NCBI RefSeq assembly: GCF_009720825.1
Contig: NZ_WNKY01000029.1
Coordinates: 1 to 64,000, forward strand
Source: Duganella radicis
Lineage (GTDB): Bacteria; Pseudomonadota; Gammaproteobacteria; Burkholderiales; Burkholderiaceae_D
DNA length: 64,000 bases
Reading direction: 5' to 3'
The notes under the pieces were generated by a model. That model was given only the letters and a program-made list of their open reading frames with translations. It did no database searches and was not told where the DNA came from. Below, piece by piece: positions 35,672-44,229 of the stretch. Position 1 is the stretch's first letter. Each line of letters begins with the position of its first letter. The translations under genes and the position numbers were made by a program.

Positions 35672-36877
35672 TCAAACCGCTTGACCGGCCGCCACACCGG
35701 AAGCCCAGGCCCACTGGAAGTTGTAGCCTCCCAGCCACCCAGTCACGTCCACCGTCTCTCCGATGAAATACAGGCCCGGCACCTTGGTCGCCATCATGGT
35801 TTGCTGCGACAGTTCGCGGGTGTCGATGCCGCCGCGCGTGACTTCGGCTTTCTTGTAGCCTTCGGAACCGTTGGGCGTCAGGGACCATTGGTTGATGGCG
35901 GCGCCCAGCTTGCGCAGTTGCGCGTCCGGCAGGTCGGCCAGGCGGGCGTCCAGCGCGAAACCATGGGCCAGCAGCAAGCCTTCCGCCAGACGGGTGGGCA
36001 GCCATTGCGCCAGCACGTTGCCCAGCTGTTTCTTGATGGTGTTCTTGCCTTCGATCAGCGTGGCGGCCAGGTCCAGTTCCGGCAGCAGGTTGATGACGAT
36101 AGGCGTGCCCGGCTGCCAGTACGAAGAAATTTGCAGGATCGCCGGGCCGGACAGGCCGCGATGGGTGAACAGCAAGTCTTCCCGGAAGCGCGCGCCGCTT
36201 GGATTGCGGCCTTTCAGCGAACCGGTTTCCACGTCGACTTCCAGCGCGATGCCGGCCATTTCCACGAATGGCGCCCATTGCTGCGCATCGAAGGTCAGCG
36301 GCACCAGCGCCGGGCGCGGCTCGACCATGCGCAGCGCGAACTGCCCGGCGATGCGGTAGCCGAAGTCGGTGGCGCCGATTTTCGGGATCGACAGGCCGCC
36401 GGTGGCGATCACCACGCTGGGCGCTTCGATCACGCCGCTGTCGGTTTGCAGCACGAAGCCTGCCTCGCCCTGCGCCAGCGATTCGACCTTGCACGGCATG
36501 CGCCAGTGCACATCGCCGGCGGCGCATTCGTCTTTCAGCATGTCGATGATCTGCTCGGCGGAATCGTCGCAGAACAGCTGGCCCTTGTGCTTCTCGTGGT
36601 AGCCGATGCGGTGTCTCTTCACCAGCGCGAGGAAGTCTTGCGGCGTGTAGCGCGACAGGGCGCTCTTGCAGAAGTGTGGATTCTCCGACAGGAAGTTGGC
36701 CGGGCCGGCGTTGATGTTGGTGAAATTGCAGCGGCCGCCGCCCGAGATGCGGATTTTCTCGGCCAGCTTGGCGGCGTGGTCGATCAGCACCACACGCAGG
36801 CCGCGCTGGGCGGCGGTGGCCGCGCACATCATCCCGGCCGCGCCCGCGCCGATTACCGCTACATCAAACTTTGCCAT
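35672..36877 (-). CDS. HI0933/YhiN-type flavoprotein (NAD(P)/FAD-dependent oxidoreductase)
   Basis: 401 residues. The N-terminal dinucleotide-binding motif VIGAGAAGMMCAATAAQRG and the family signature KIRISGGGRCNFTN mark the HI0933 family. The C-terminal FAD motif VPGLYFIGETVDVTGWLGGY and final QWAWASGVAAG complete the fold. The reaction is uncharacterised in bacteria. It stands alone on the minus strand, with ybiB upstream on the same strand 34 bp away. Confidence 0.9.
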   Translation of the reverse strand: MAKFDVAVIGAGAAGMMCAATAAQRGLRVVLIDHAAKLAEKIRISGGGRCNFTNINAGPANFLSENPHFCKSALSRYTPQDFLALVKRHRIGYHEKHKGQLFCDDSAEQIIDMLKDECAAGDVHWRMPCKVESLAQGEAGFVLQTDSGVIEAPSVVIATGGLSIPKIGATDFGYRIAGQFALRMVEPRPALVPLTFDAQQWAPFVEMAGIALEVDVETGSLKGRNPSGARFREDLLFTHRGLSGPAILQISSYWQPGTPIVINLLPELDLAATLIEGKNTIKKQLGNVLAQWLPTRLAEGLLLAHGFALDARLADLPDAQLRKLGAAINQWSLTPNGSEGYKKAEVTRGGIDTRELSQQTMMATKVPGLYFIGETVDVTGWLGGYNFQWAWASGVAAGQAV

Positions 36878-36911
36878 GTTGTTCCCGTCAGATCAGTGAA
36901 GGGGCGAGATT

Positions 36912-37898
36912 TTACGCTATCGGCTCGCTCACATGCTGGCGCGAGGCCACCGTGCGCGAGACCAGCAGGCACTGCGCCACCTGTTCCGCGATCGGCGGCG
37001 GCACCGGCACCTCGCCTTTCAGCACCGACTCTATCCACGCGGCCGTGGTGGCGGCATCCTTGTTCTCGGGCAGCAGCGGCAGTTCGCCCACCAGCGTCTG
37101 CTTGGGCACCAGCGTGGTGCGCAGACCGCCATGGAACCAGTCGATCTGCTGCGCCTTGTTGGCGTTGGCCACCGTCTCGCCCTCCGTGCCGCGCATCAGG
37201 AAGGCATCGCCGCGCTCGTGCAGGGCGGCCGTGGTGAAGTACTCGCCCAGCATCTCCAGATACTCCGGGTGGGTGTACGACACCAGCCGCAGCGCCGGCC
37301 CGGCGAACGGCTGCATGATCTTGACCAGCGTATGCGTCGAATTGCGCACGCCGAGGATACGTCGCAGCGACAGCATATGCGCCAGCTTGGGCGCCATGGT
37401 CTCGATGGTGATAAAGGCCGGCTTGCCCTGCGACATGGCCTCCTCCGCCTCCGAGCGATGGCGCGCCGCCGGCACGCCCAGCCCCGCCAGCACCTCCGCC
37501 GTGGCCACCCGGCCGACATCGGTCGCCACGCCGTGCACCAGCACCGGCACGCCCTCGCGCGCCAGCAGCAGGGCCAGCAGCGCGGTCAGGTTGGCCATCT
37601 TGCGCGCGCCGTTGTAGGTCGGGATCACCACCGGCGCGAACTGGCCCGGCGGCGCGTTGAAGGGTTCGAAACTGGCCTCGGCCGCATCGAGGAAGCCGGC
37701 GATCTCCTCCACCGACTCGCCCTTGATGCGCATCGACAGCAAAATCCCGCCCAGCTCCAGATCGGAGACGCGGCCGTCGAGCATGGCTTGATAAAGATCG
37801 TGGGCGTCGTCGCGCGTCATGCTGCGGGCGCCGTTCTTGCCGCGGCCGATTTCCTTGATGAAGCGGGCGGCCGGGAATGGGTCGAATGTGGTCGTCAT
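36912..37898 (-). CDS. ybiB: YbiB (TrpD2-like) DNA-binding protein
   Basis: 328 residues related to anthranilate phosphoribosyltransferase but without its conserved glycine-rich substrate loop in full: IPTYNGARKMANLTALLALL, VPVLVHG and SLRRILGVRNSTHTLVKIM are recognisable. In E. coli the YbiB/TrpD2 protein binds nucleic acid non-specifically and is part of the SOS regulon rather than making tryptophan. No trp genes are near, in agreement. ATG at 37898. Confidence 0.88.
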   Translation of the reverse strand: MTTTFDPFPAARFIKEIGRGKNGARSMTRDDAHDLYQAMLDGRVSDLELGGILLSMRIKGESVEEIAGFLDAAEASFEPFNAPPGQFAPVVIPTYNGARKMANLTALLALLLAREGVPVLVHGVATDVGRVATAEVLAGLGVPAARHRSEAEEAMSQGKPAFITIETMAPKLAHMLSLRRILGVRNSTHTLVKIMQPFAGPALRLVSYTHPEYLEMLGEYFTTAALHERGDAFLMRGTEGETVANANKAQQIDWFHGGLRTTLVPKQTLVGELPLLPENKDAATTAAWIESVLKGEVPVPPPIAEQVAQCLLVSRTVASRQHVSEPIA

Positions 37899-37952
37899 GG
37901 CAGCAGCTTAAACCACTACGGCGCATTTCGGCTACACTATCTGTCCCCCGAA

Positions 37953-39032
37953 ATGAATACAACTGTAGAGACCATGATTTCCCCAGACATTGAAAACGTC
38001 AACGTCACCTCGTTTGCGCCGATGCCGTCGCCGGAAGCCTTGCACAGCAAGCTGCCGCTGACCGACGCCGCCTCCGACACCGTGATGAAGGGCCGCGAAG
38101 CCCTGCGCAACATCATCGACCGCAAGGACCAGCGCCTGTTCGTGGTGGTGGGCCCGTGCTCGATCCACGACCCGGTAGCCGGCCTGGACTATGCCCGCCG
38201 CCTGAAGGCCCTGCAAGCCGAAGTGGCCGACACCATGCTGCTGGTGATGCGCGTGTATTTCGAAAAGCCGCGCACCACCACCGGCTGGAAGGGCTACATC
38301 AATGATCCGGACATGGACGACTCCTTCCGCGTCAACGTCGGCATGGAAAAAGCCCGCCAGTTCCTGCTGGACGTGTGCGAACTGGGCCTGCCCACCGCCA
38401 CCGAGGCGCTGGACCCGATCTCGCCGCAATACCTGGGCGACCTGATCGCCTGGACCGCCATCGGCGCCCGCACCACCGAGTCGCAAACCCACCGCGAAAT
38501 GTCGTCCGGCCTGTCGACCCCGGTCGGCTTCAAGAACGGCACCGATGGCGACATCGGCATCGCCATCAACGCGATTCTGTCGTCGGCCCACCCGCACTCC
38601 TTCCTGGGCATCAATGCGCAGGGCAATGTGTCGATCGTGCGCACCCGCGGCAACGCCTACGGCCACGTGGTGCTGCGCGGCGGCGACGGCCGTCCGAACT
38701 ACGATTCGGTGTCGATCGCGATTGCCGAACAGTCGCTGGCCAAGGCCAAGCTGCCGGCCAACCTGGTGGTCGACTGCTCGCACGCCAACAGCTACAAGAA
38801 ACCCGAGCTGCAACCGCTGGTGATGGCCGATGTCATCCACCAGATCGTGCAGGGCAACAAGTCGCTGGTGGGCGTGATGATCGAGTCCAACATCGTCGGC
38901 GGCAATCAGAAGATCCCGGCCGACCTGAGCCAGCTGGTGTACGGCTGCTCGGTCACGGACGGCTGCATCGACTGGGAAACCACCGAAAAGATGCTGCGCG
39001 ATGCCCATCAGCAGCTGAAAAACCGTCCGTAA
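37953..39032 (+). CDS. aroG: 3-deoxy-7-phosphoheptulonate synthase, class I (DAHP synthase)
   Basis: 359 residues. It catalyses phosphoenolpyruvate plus erythrose 4-phosphate to DAHP, first step of aromatic amino-acid synthesis. The AroFGH signature VVGPCSIHDPVAGLDYARRL, the active-site KPRTTTGWKGYI and the metal-binding GCSVTDGCIDWE are intact. The N-terminal extension of about 35 residues is usual and carries the allosteric site, but which amino acid inhibits cannot be told. ATG at 37953. It is divergent from ybiB. Confidence 0.96.
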   Translation: MNTTVETMISPDIENVNVTSFAPMPSPEALHSKLPLTDAASDTVMKGREALRNIIDRKDQRLFVVVGPCSIHDPVAGLDYARRLKALQAEVADTMLLVMRVYFEKPRTTTGWKGYINDPDMDDSFRVNVGMEKARQFLLDVCELGLPTATEALDPISPQYLGDLIAWTAIGARTTESQTHREMSSGLSTPVGFKNGTDGDIGIAINAILSSAHPHSFLGINAQGNVSIVRTRGNAYGHVVLRGGDGRPNYDSVSIAIAEQSLAKAKLPANLVVDCSHANSYKKPELQPLVMADVIHQIVQGNKSLVGVMIESNIVGGNQKIPADLSQLVYGCSVTDGCIDWETTEKMLRDAHQQLKNRP

Positions 39033-39332
39033 TCAATAGCAGTAAGCCACCAGACTGGTGGCGACACCGGACTGCCCCGCCAGCGCCGCTTCGGCCAGGC
39101 TGGCGGGGGCACTCAACTCCTCCAGGTCGAGATAGACCTTCACGCCTTCCACCTTCACCGAATAACGCCGCGCGCTATCGCAGTCGAGCACGGCATGCAC
39201 GCTTGCCTCGCCGGTGCGGAACAGGGCCACGCCCGGCAGTTCCTGCCACGCCAGCCCGCGCGGCACCAGGCGCACGCCGCCACCCAGCGGCACATCCTTC
39301 AATTTGCATATCAGTTTCCATTGTCTGTCCAT
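39033..39332 (-). CDS. Small NirD/Rieske-like protein lacking cluster ligands
   Basis: 99 residues. The start MDRQWKLICKLKDVPLGGGV and the ELPGVALFRTGEASVHAVLD block look like the opening strands of NirD, the small subunit of assimilatory nitrite reductase. The VKVEGVKVYLDLEEL block looks like its last strand. The middle, which would hold the CxH...CxxH-like loop, is shortened and without Cys/His ligands. It ends tail-to-tail with aroG. No nirB is near. The likeness is weak, and it could be a small hypothetical protein. Confidence 0.6.
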   Translation of the reverse strand: MDRQWKLICKLKDVPLGGGVRLVPRGLAWQELPGVALFRTGEASVHAVLDCDSARRYSVKVEGVKVYLDLEELSAPASLAEAALAGQSGVATSLVAYCY

Positions 39333-39461
39333 GGCTCCTCCTCGCCACGGTCAAGCAAAAGCGATGCCATCGAAATCCGCCCCTTGGGCACCGCGCTGGT
39401 GCATGCTTGCCCGCCATTTCCATTACAATGGCGGATTCCCCTTTTGATTTCTGCTGCTTCC

Positions 39462-40502
39462 ATGATCGTTCTTGGCGTTGAATCCTCCTGCGACGAAACC
39501 GGCCTGGCGTTGTACGACACGCAACACGGCCTGCTGTCCCATGCCCTGCACTCGCAGGTGGCCATGCACGAGGAATACGGTGGCGTGGTGCCGGAACTGG
39601 CCTCGCGCGACCACATCCGCCGCGCCATCCCGCTGCTGACGCAGACGCTGGAACAAGCCGGCAAGACGCCGCAAGACATCGACGCCATCGCCTACACCCA
39701 AGGCCCGGGCCTGGCCGGCGCGCTGCTGGTCGGTTCGTCGGTGGCGTGCAGCCTCGGGCTGGCGCTGGACAAGCCGGTGCTGGGCGTGCACCACCTCGAA
39801 GGCCATCTGCTGTCGCCGCTGCTGGCCTCGCAGCCGCCGGAATTTCCGTTCATCGCCCTGCTGGTCTCGGGCGGCCACACCCAGCTGATGCGGGTGGACG
39901 GCGTCGGCCAGTACACCCTGCTGGGCGAGACGCTGGACGATGCCGCCGGCGAAGCCTTCGACAAATCGGCCAAGCTGCTGGGTCTGGGCTATCCGGGCGG
40001 CCCGGCGATTTCGCGCCTGGCCGAATTCGGCGATCCGGACGCTTACCAGCTGCCGCGCCCGATGAAGCACACCAAGGATTTCAATTTCAGCTTCTCCGGC
40101 CTGAAAACGGCGGTGCTGACGGTGGTGAAGAACCACGAGGAAAAAGTCGTCGCCAACATCTGCGAGCAGGACAAGGCCAACATCGCGCGCGGCTTCGTCG
40201 ACGCCATCGTTGACGTGCTGACCGCGAAATGCGTGTCCGCGATCAAGCACACCGGCCTCAAGCGGCTGGTGATCGCCGGCGGCGTGGGCGCGAACACGCA
40301 ATTGCGCGCCTCGCTGAACGCGGCCGCGGCCAAAAAGAAGTTCAAGGTCTACTACCCGGAACTGGAGTTCTGCACCGATAACGGCGCAATGATCGCCTTC
40401 GCCGGGGCCATGCGCTTGATGATCAACCCGGACGCCGCGAAAAAGGATTACTCGTTCAATGTGCGGCCGCGCTGGCCGCTGGACGAGCTCAAGGTCATTT
40501 AA
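39462..40502 (+). CDS. tsaD: tRNA N6-adenosine threonylcarbamoyltransferase TsaD
   Basis: 346 residues. It transfers the threonylcarbamoyl group to A37 of tRNAs reading ANN codons. The ASKHA fold begins MIVLGVESSCDETGLALYDT, with YGGVVPELASRDHI and the metal ligands in GVHHLEGHLLSP. LVSGGHTQLM and AGGVGANTQLRASL are also present. ATG at 39462 is the family start; the upstream frame is not coding. Its stop overlaps the small convergent gene by 4 bases. tsaB/tsaE are not in the window. Confidence 0.97.
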   Translation: MIVLGVESSCDETGLALYDTQHGLLSHALHSQVAMHEEYGGVVPELASRDHIRRAIPLLTQTLEQAGKTPQDIDAIAYTQGPGLAGALLVGSSVACSLGLALDKPVLGVHHLEGHLLSPLLASQPPEFPFIALLVSGGHTQLMRVDGVGQYTLLGETLDDAAGEAFDKSAKLLGLGYPGGPAISRLAEFGDPDAYQLPRPMKHTKDFNFSFSGLKTAVLTVVKNHEEKVVANICEQDKANIARGFVDAIVDVLTAKCVSAIKHTGLKRLVIAGGVGANTQLRASLNAAAAKKKFKVYYPELEFCTDNGAMIAFAGAMRLMINPDAAKKDYSFNVRPRWPLDELKVI

Positions 40503-40684
40503 TTCGAGGCGAACGCCATACCTGCCAGCACGGCCAGGCCGACCAGCGGGATCAGGTATTTGGCTTTGCCGCTGCCCAGGCTGACGCCACGGGCGGCAAT
40601 GCGTTCGCTGCGCAGGCGATGCTCATCGGCCGGCGATTCGTGATGTACTGCGGTTTTGTTGTCTTTTTCAGTTACGGTATTCAT
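40499..40684 (-). CDS. Small single-span membrane protein
   Basis: 61 residues, ATG at 40684 behind GGAGG. The first 40 residues are charged and hydrophilic (NTVTEKDNKTAVHHES ... LRSERIAARG); residues 44-61 form one membrane helix (YLIPLVGLAVLAGMAFAS). No family recognised. It converges on tsaD. A short untranslated region of 177 bp separates it from the LysR gene upstream and holds nothing recognisable. Confidence 0.65.
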   Translation of the reverse strand: MNTVTEKDNKTAVHHESPADEHRLRSERIAARGVSLGSGKAKYLIPLVGLAVLAGMAFASN

Positions 40685-40861
40685 AACAGCCTCCATATGA
40701 ATTGATCATCGTCCTTTCTGGAGGGCAATGCAATTGTTGTGCCAACCAAATAGGCAGAAAGCAGCCTATACAGCTTGATTCTAGGCGCTTTTGTGGCGAA
40801 GTAGCCACACGATATAACGCATCCGGCGCCAAAACCGTGCACATACGCACCGTCAACCGGC

Positions 40862-41797
40862 TTATCTTCCCTTGGCGGAATGGATAGCCTCGCGCTGCGC
40901 CTGTAGCCGCAACGGCGCCTGCTCCAAGACGAAATCGATGAAGTGCCGTACCCGCAGCGGCATCTGCGTACGCTGCTGGTAGTACATGAACACGCCGTTG
41001 TTGGCGGTGATGGTGTTGGTCAGCAGCGGCGCCAGCGCGCCGCTGGCCAGTTCGCGTTCAATCATGAAGACCGGCATCTGACCGATGCCCAAGCCGCTGC
41101 GCACCGCCGTCAGCTCCCCCTCCACCGTATTGAAACTGGCCACCACCGGCACGTCCTGGTAGACCGTGGCGCCGTCGACATGGAATTCCCACGGCATCAG
41201 GCGGCCGGTGCTGGGCAGGCGGAAACCGGTACAGCGGTGTCCGGCCAGATCGGCCACCGTGCGCGGCGTGCCGTGCCTTTCGAGATAGGATGGCGCGGCG
41301 CAGGTCAGCAGCGTGATCTCGCCCAGTTTGCGCGAAATGAGGTTGCGCTCGGGCGGGCTGCCGGCGCGGAAGCCGACGTCGATCCTGCTTTCCACCAGAT
41401 CGGTGAAATGGTCGTCCAGCTGCATGTCGAAGTGGGCGCCGGGGTAGCGCTGCTGGAACTCCCGCAACAGCGGCACGATGATGGCGATGCCGATCGACAT
41501 GGGCGCGACCACCCGGATCAGGCCATCGACCTCCAGCCGGCTGCTCTGGATCTGGTCCAGCGCCTCATCCAGCAGGCGCAGGCCGGGATTGGCCAGCTCG
41601 AACAGGCGCGCGCCATCGTCGGTGAGGCTGAGGCTGCGCGTGGTACGGTGGAACAGGCGCACCCCGAGATGCTCCTCCAGCTGCCGCACGGCCTTGCTGA
41701 CCGCTTGCGGCGTCAGGCCGGCATCCACCGCCGCCTGGCTGAAACTCTTGGCGCGCACCACGCCGATGAACAGACTGATGACCCGGGCTTTATCCAT
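40862..41797 (-). CDS. LysR-type transcriptional regulator
   Basis: 311 residues beginning MDKARVISLFIGVVRAKSFS with helix-turn-helix VDAGLTPQAVSKAVRQLEEH and a two-lobed effector domain. ATG at 41797 is used; a TTG at 41809 is open but improbable. The divergent gene 105 bp away encodes a short-chain dehydrogenase, which it probably regulates. The start of its recognition helix (TPQAVSKAV) is the AaeR/DmlR-type pattern, without identifying a ligand. Confidence 0.9.
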   Translation of the reverse strand: MDKARVISLFIGVVRAKSFSQAAVDAGLTPQAVSKAVRQLEEHLGVRLFHRTTRSLSLTDDGARLFELANPGLRLLDEALDQIQSSRLEVDGLIRVVAPMSIGIAIIVPLLREFQQRYPGAHFDMQLDDHFTDLVESRIDVGFRAGSPPERNLISRKLGEITLLTCAAPSYLERHGTPRTVADLAGHRCTGFRLPSTGRLMPWEFHVDGATVYQDVPVVASFNTVEGELTAVRSGLGIGQMPVFMIERELASGALAPLLTNTITANNGVFMYYQQRTQMPLRVRHFIDFVLEQAPLRLQAQREAIHSAKGR

Positions 41798-41902
41798 ATT
41801 ATCAACCAATAGATGAAAATCAAACAGCTTTCCTATGGCTAGTGTAGCAGGTTGACACGGCCTAAACTGGGCTCCATCAACTCACCTCGAAAGGAAGTCA
41901 TC

Positions 41903-42754
41903 ATGAAAAAAGTATGGTTCATCACCGGTGCATCGCGTGGCTTTGGCGTACTGACGGCGCAAAAAGCGCTGGAGCGCGGCGACTTCGTTGTGGCCACCGC
42001 GCGCGATCCGCAAGCCGTGACCGCGGCGCTGGGCGAACATCCCAACCTGCTGGCGCTGCGCCTGGATGTGAAACTGGAGGCGCAAGCCGTGGTCGCCGCG
42101 CAGCAGGCGGTAGCGCGCTTCGGCCGCATCGACGTGTTGGTCAACAACGCCGGCTACGGCTTGCTGGGCGCGGTGGAGGAAGCCAACGCCGAGGAAGTGC
42201 GGGCGCTGTACGAGACCAACGTCTTCGGCCTGTTGAACGTCAGCCGCGCCGTGCTGCCGGTGATGCGCAAGCAAGGCAGCGGCCATGTGATCAACATCTC
42301 GTCGGTGGGCGGCTATTCCTCCTACGCCGGCTGGGGCGTGTACGGCTCGACCAAGTTTGCGGTGGAAGGCCTGAGCGAGGCGATGGCGATGGAGCTGGAA
42401 CCGCTGGGCATCAAGGTGACGGTGGTGGAGCCGGGCTTCTTCCGCACCGACTTCCTCGACGTCTCCTCGCTGGTGGCCACGCGCGAGCGCATCGATTCCT
42501 ACGCCGCGACGGTGGGTGCGATGCGCGACTTCGCGGCCGGCGCCAACCACGCGCAGCCGGGTGATCCGCTCAAGCTGGCCGGCGCCCTGCTGCAACTGGC
42601 CGACAGCGACACGCCGCCGGTACGCCTGCAACTGGGCTCGGACACCGTGCAGCGCGTGCGCGCCAAAAACCAGTTCGTGGAAAAAGAGATGGCCGAATGG
42701 CTGGACGTGGCCCTCTCCACCGACCATGACGATGTGTTAAAGCAGGCCGCCTAA
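41903..42754 (+). CDS. Short-chain dehydrogenase/reductase
   Basis: 283 residues. The N-terminal cofactor motif is TGASRGFGVLTAQ, followed by NNAGYGLLGAVEE. The catalytic Ser lies in NISSVGG, and Tyr/Lys in YGSTKFAVEGLSEAMAMELE. This classical SDR is probably NADP(H)-linked since an Arg follows the first glycine pair. ATG at 41903 has AAGGAA ahead. It is divergent from a LysR regulator and overlaps the convergent membrane protein gene by 4 bases. Substrate unknown. Confidence 0.92.
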   Translation: MKKVWFITGASRGFGVLTAQKALERGDFVVATARDPQAVTAALGEHPNLLALRLDVKLEAQAVVAAQQAVARFGRIDVLVNNAGYGLLGAVEEANAEEVRALYETNVFGLLNVSRAVLPVMRKQGSGHVINISSVGGYSSYAGWGVYGSTKFAVEGLSEAMAMELEPLGIKVTVVEPGFFRTDFLDVSSLVATRERIDSYAATVGAMRDFAAGANHAQPGDPLKLAGALLQLADSDTPPVRLQLGSDTVQRVRAKNQFVEKEMAEWLDVALSTDHDDVLKQAA

Positions 42755-43926
42755 AACAAGTCCGCGCGCGGATAGCCCCATGCCGGCACACCTTGCGGGC
42801 ATGGGGCTTCTTTCGCAACCGGCAGCGAAGTGAAATTCCCGCGCGGCGTGGTGGCGAAGCGATAATCGGACAGCACGCCGTTCGCCAGTATCGGCATGCG
42901 GCCAAAGCGCAGCCAGGCGTCGACCTGGCAATTGGCGGCTTTCAGCGCGCGCAACTCCTGTACGCTGCCGCTCACCGTTTGCGTCGGCTCTCGCAGGCCG
43001 GCGGGACAGGCATCGGCCGCCAGCCACGCCGGCGCCGCACTGGCGACGCCGCGCCGCAAGCGATACTGTGCGCCATTGCTCTCGAAGCTCACATAGGCCC
43101 AGCACAGCGGCTGCGACGGGAACGCCGTCATCGCCACATCCAGCACGCGCGACGCGGGATCGGCACGCTGCAAGTCTGCCGTAATCTGCGCCCTGCCCGC
43201 ATGCGAAGCCACGCCCTGCACCGCGATGAAGCCCGCACTGATGCCCAGCGCCAGCAGCAGGCCGCCGCGCCCCTGCTCGCCCGCGCGCCACTGCGCCGCG
43301 CCGCAAGCGGCAGCAATCAACAGCAGCGCCGCAAACGAGATCCATCCCAGATAACCACGCGCGGCAAAGAACACCAGCGCCGCGAACAAGGCCAGCAGCC
43401 CGGCCACGCGCAGCACGCGCCAGCGCATGATGAGCGCCATCGGCACGCCAATCGCCACCCAGAACAGCGGCTCGATGATGAACACCATGTCGCCATAAAA
43501 CCAGCGCCCGTCGAAGGGATACCAGGGATGCACGCCATACGAATTGGTGAAGTCCATCAGCAAATGCAGCGCGAAGCCCACGCCCACGCTGATCGCCAGC
43601 CCAAGCCGCGCGGCGCCGCTGGAGCGCAACAAGGAACGTGCCGCCGGCCAGCATAGCCACAACAAAGCCGCCAGCAGCAAAGCCTGCGGCAGCGCCCACA
43701 AGGCAGTATGCGTATGTCCGCGATGATTGAGCAGATAGCCCAAGGGATCGGGCAACAACCTGGTCAGGAACAGATCGAGATCAGGAAAGTTACTGGCCAG
43801 CGCACACGACACCAGCAACAGCCGATGCCGCACCCGCTGCGCCAGTGCCTCGGGCTCCGCCGGCAAGCTGCGATGCACAAGCTCGCCAACGCCAAAGCCG
43901 ATAATGCTATGGGTGATGTTATCCAA
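42751..43926 (-). CDS. YdjM-type membrane-bound metal-dependent hydrolase
   Basis: 391 residues with about eight hydrophobic segments. The N-terminal signature MDNITHSIIGFGVGELVHRS, the SNFPDLDLFL block, NHRGHTHTALWA and HLLMDFTNSYGVHPW place His and Asp clusters on the membrane surface, as in the YdjM/YfhO family of membrane metal hydrolases. The C-terminal 180 residues are a further soluble part with paired cysteines (QPLCWAY, DACPAG, NCQVDAW). The start at 43926 directly abuts the stop of the DUF427 gene. The reaction is unknown. Confidence 0.82.
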   Translation of the reverse strand: MDNITHSIIGFGVGELVHRSLPAEPEALAQRVRHRLLLVSCALASNFPDLDLFLTRLLPDPLGYLLNHRGHTHTALWALPQALLLAALLWLCWPAARSLLRSSGAARLGLAISVGVGFALHLLMDFTNSYGVHPWYPFDGRWFYGDMVFIIEPLFWVAIGVPMALIMRWRVLRVAGLLALFAALVFFAARGYLGWISFAALLLIAAACGAAQWRAGEQGRGGLLLALGISAGFIAVQGVASHAGRAQITADLQRADPASRVLDVAMTAFPSQPLCWAYVSFESNGAQYRLRRGVASAAPAWLAADACPAGLREPTQTVSGSVQELRALKAANCQVDAWLRFGRMPILANGVLSDYRFATTPRGNFTSLPVAKEAPCPQGVPAWGYPRADLF

Positions 43927-44217
43927 CTAGCGCTGCACCTCAACGCCGCGCCAGAAGGCCACATGGTCCTTGATCTGCGCGGCTTTCTCGGAAGGCTCCG
44001 GGTAATACCAGGCGGCGTTTTCGTTGATCTTGCCGTTGACGTTCAGCGAGTAATAGCTGGCCAGGCCTTTCCACGGACAACGCGAGGTGTGGCTGCTCGC
44101 TTGCAGGTACTCCCGCTTCACGCTCGACGGCGGAAAGTAGACATTGTTTTCCACGATTTCGACTTCGTCATCATTCGCTTGCGCGATGACGACGCCATTC
44201 CAGCTGGCAGTAGGCAT
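43927..44217 (-). CDS. DUF427-domain protein
   Basis: 96 residues with the DUF427 core: ASWNGVVIAQANDDEVEIVE, NNVYFPPSSVKREYL and SRCPWKGLASYYSLNVNG, ending in a DHVAFWRGVEVQR tail. These beta-rich small proteins have no known function, although some are fused to nucleotidyltransferases. It lies between a GAF-GGDEF gene (13 bp upstream) and the membrane hydrolase gene (abutting), so the three may be co-transcribed. Confidence 0.88.
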   Translation of the reverse strand: MPTASWNGVVIAQANDDEVEIVENNVYFPPSSVKREYLQASSHTSRCPWKGLASYYSLNVNGKINENAAWYYPEPSEKAAQIKDHVAFWRGVEVQR

Positions 44218-44229
44218 GACACTCTCCTT

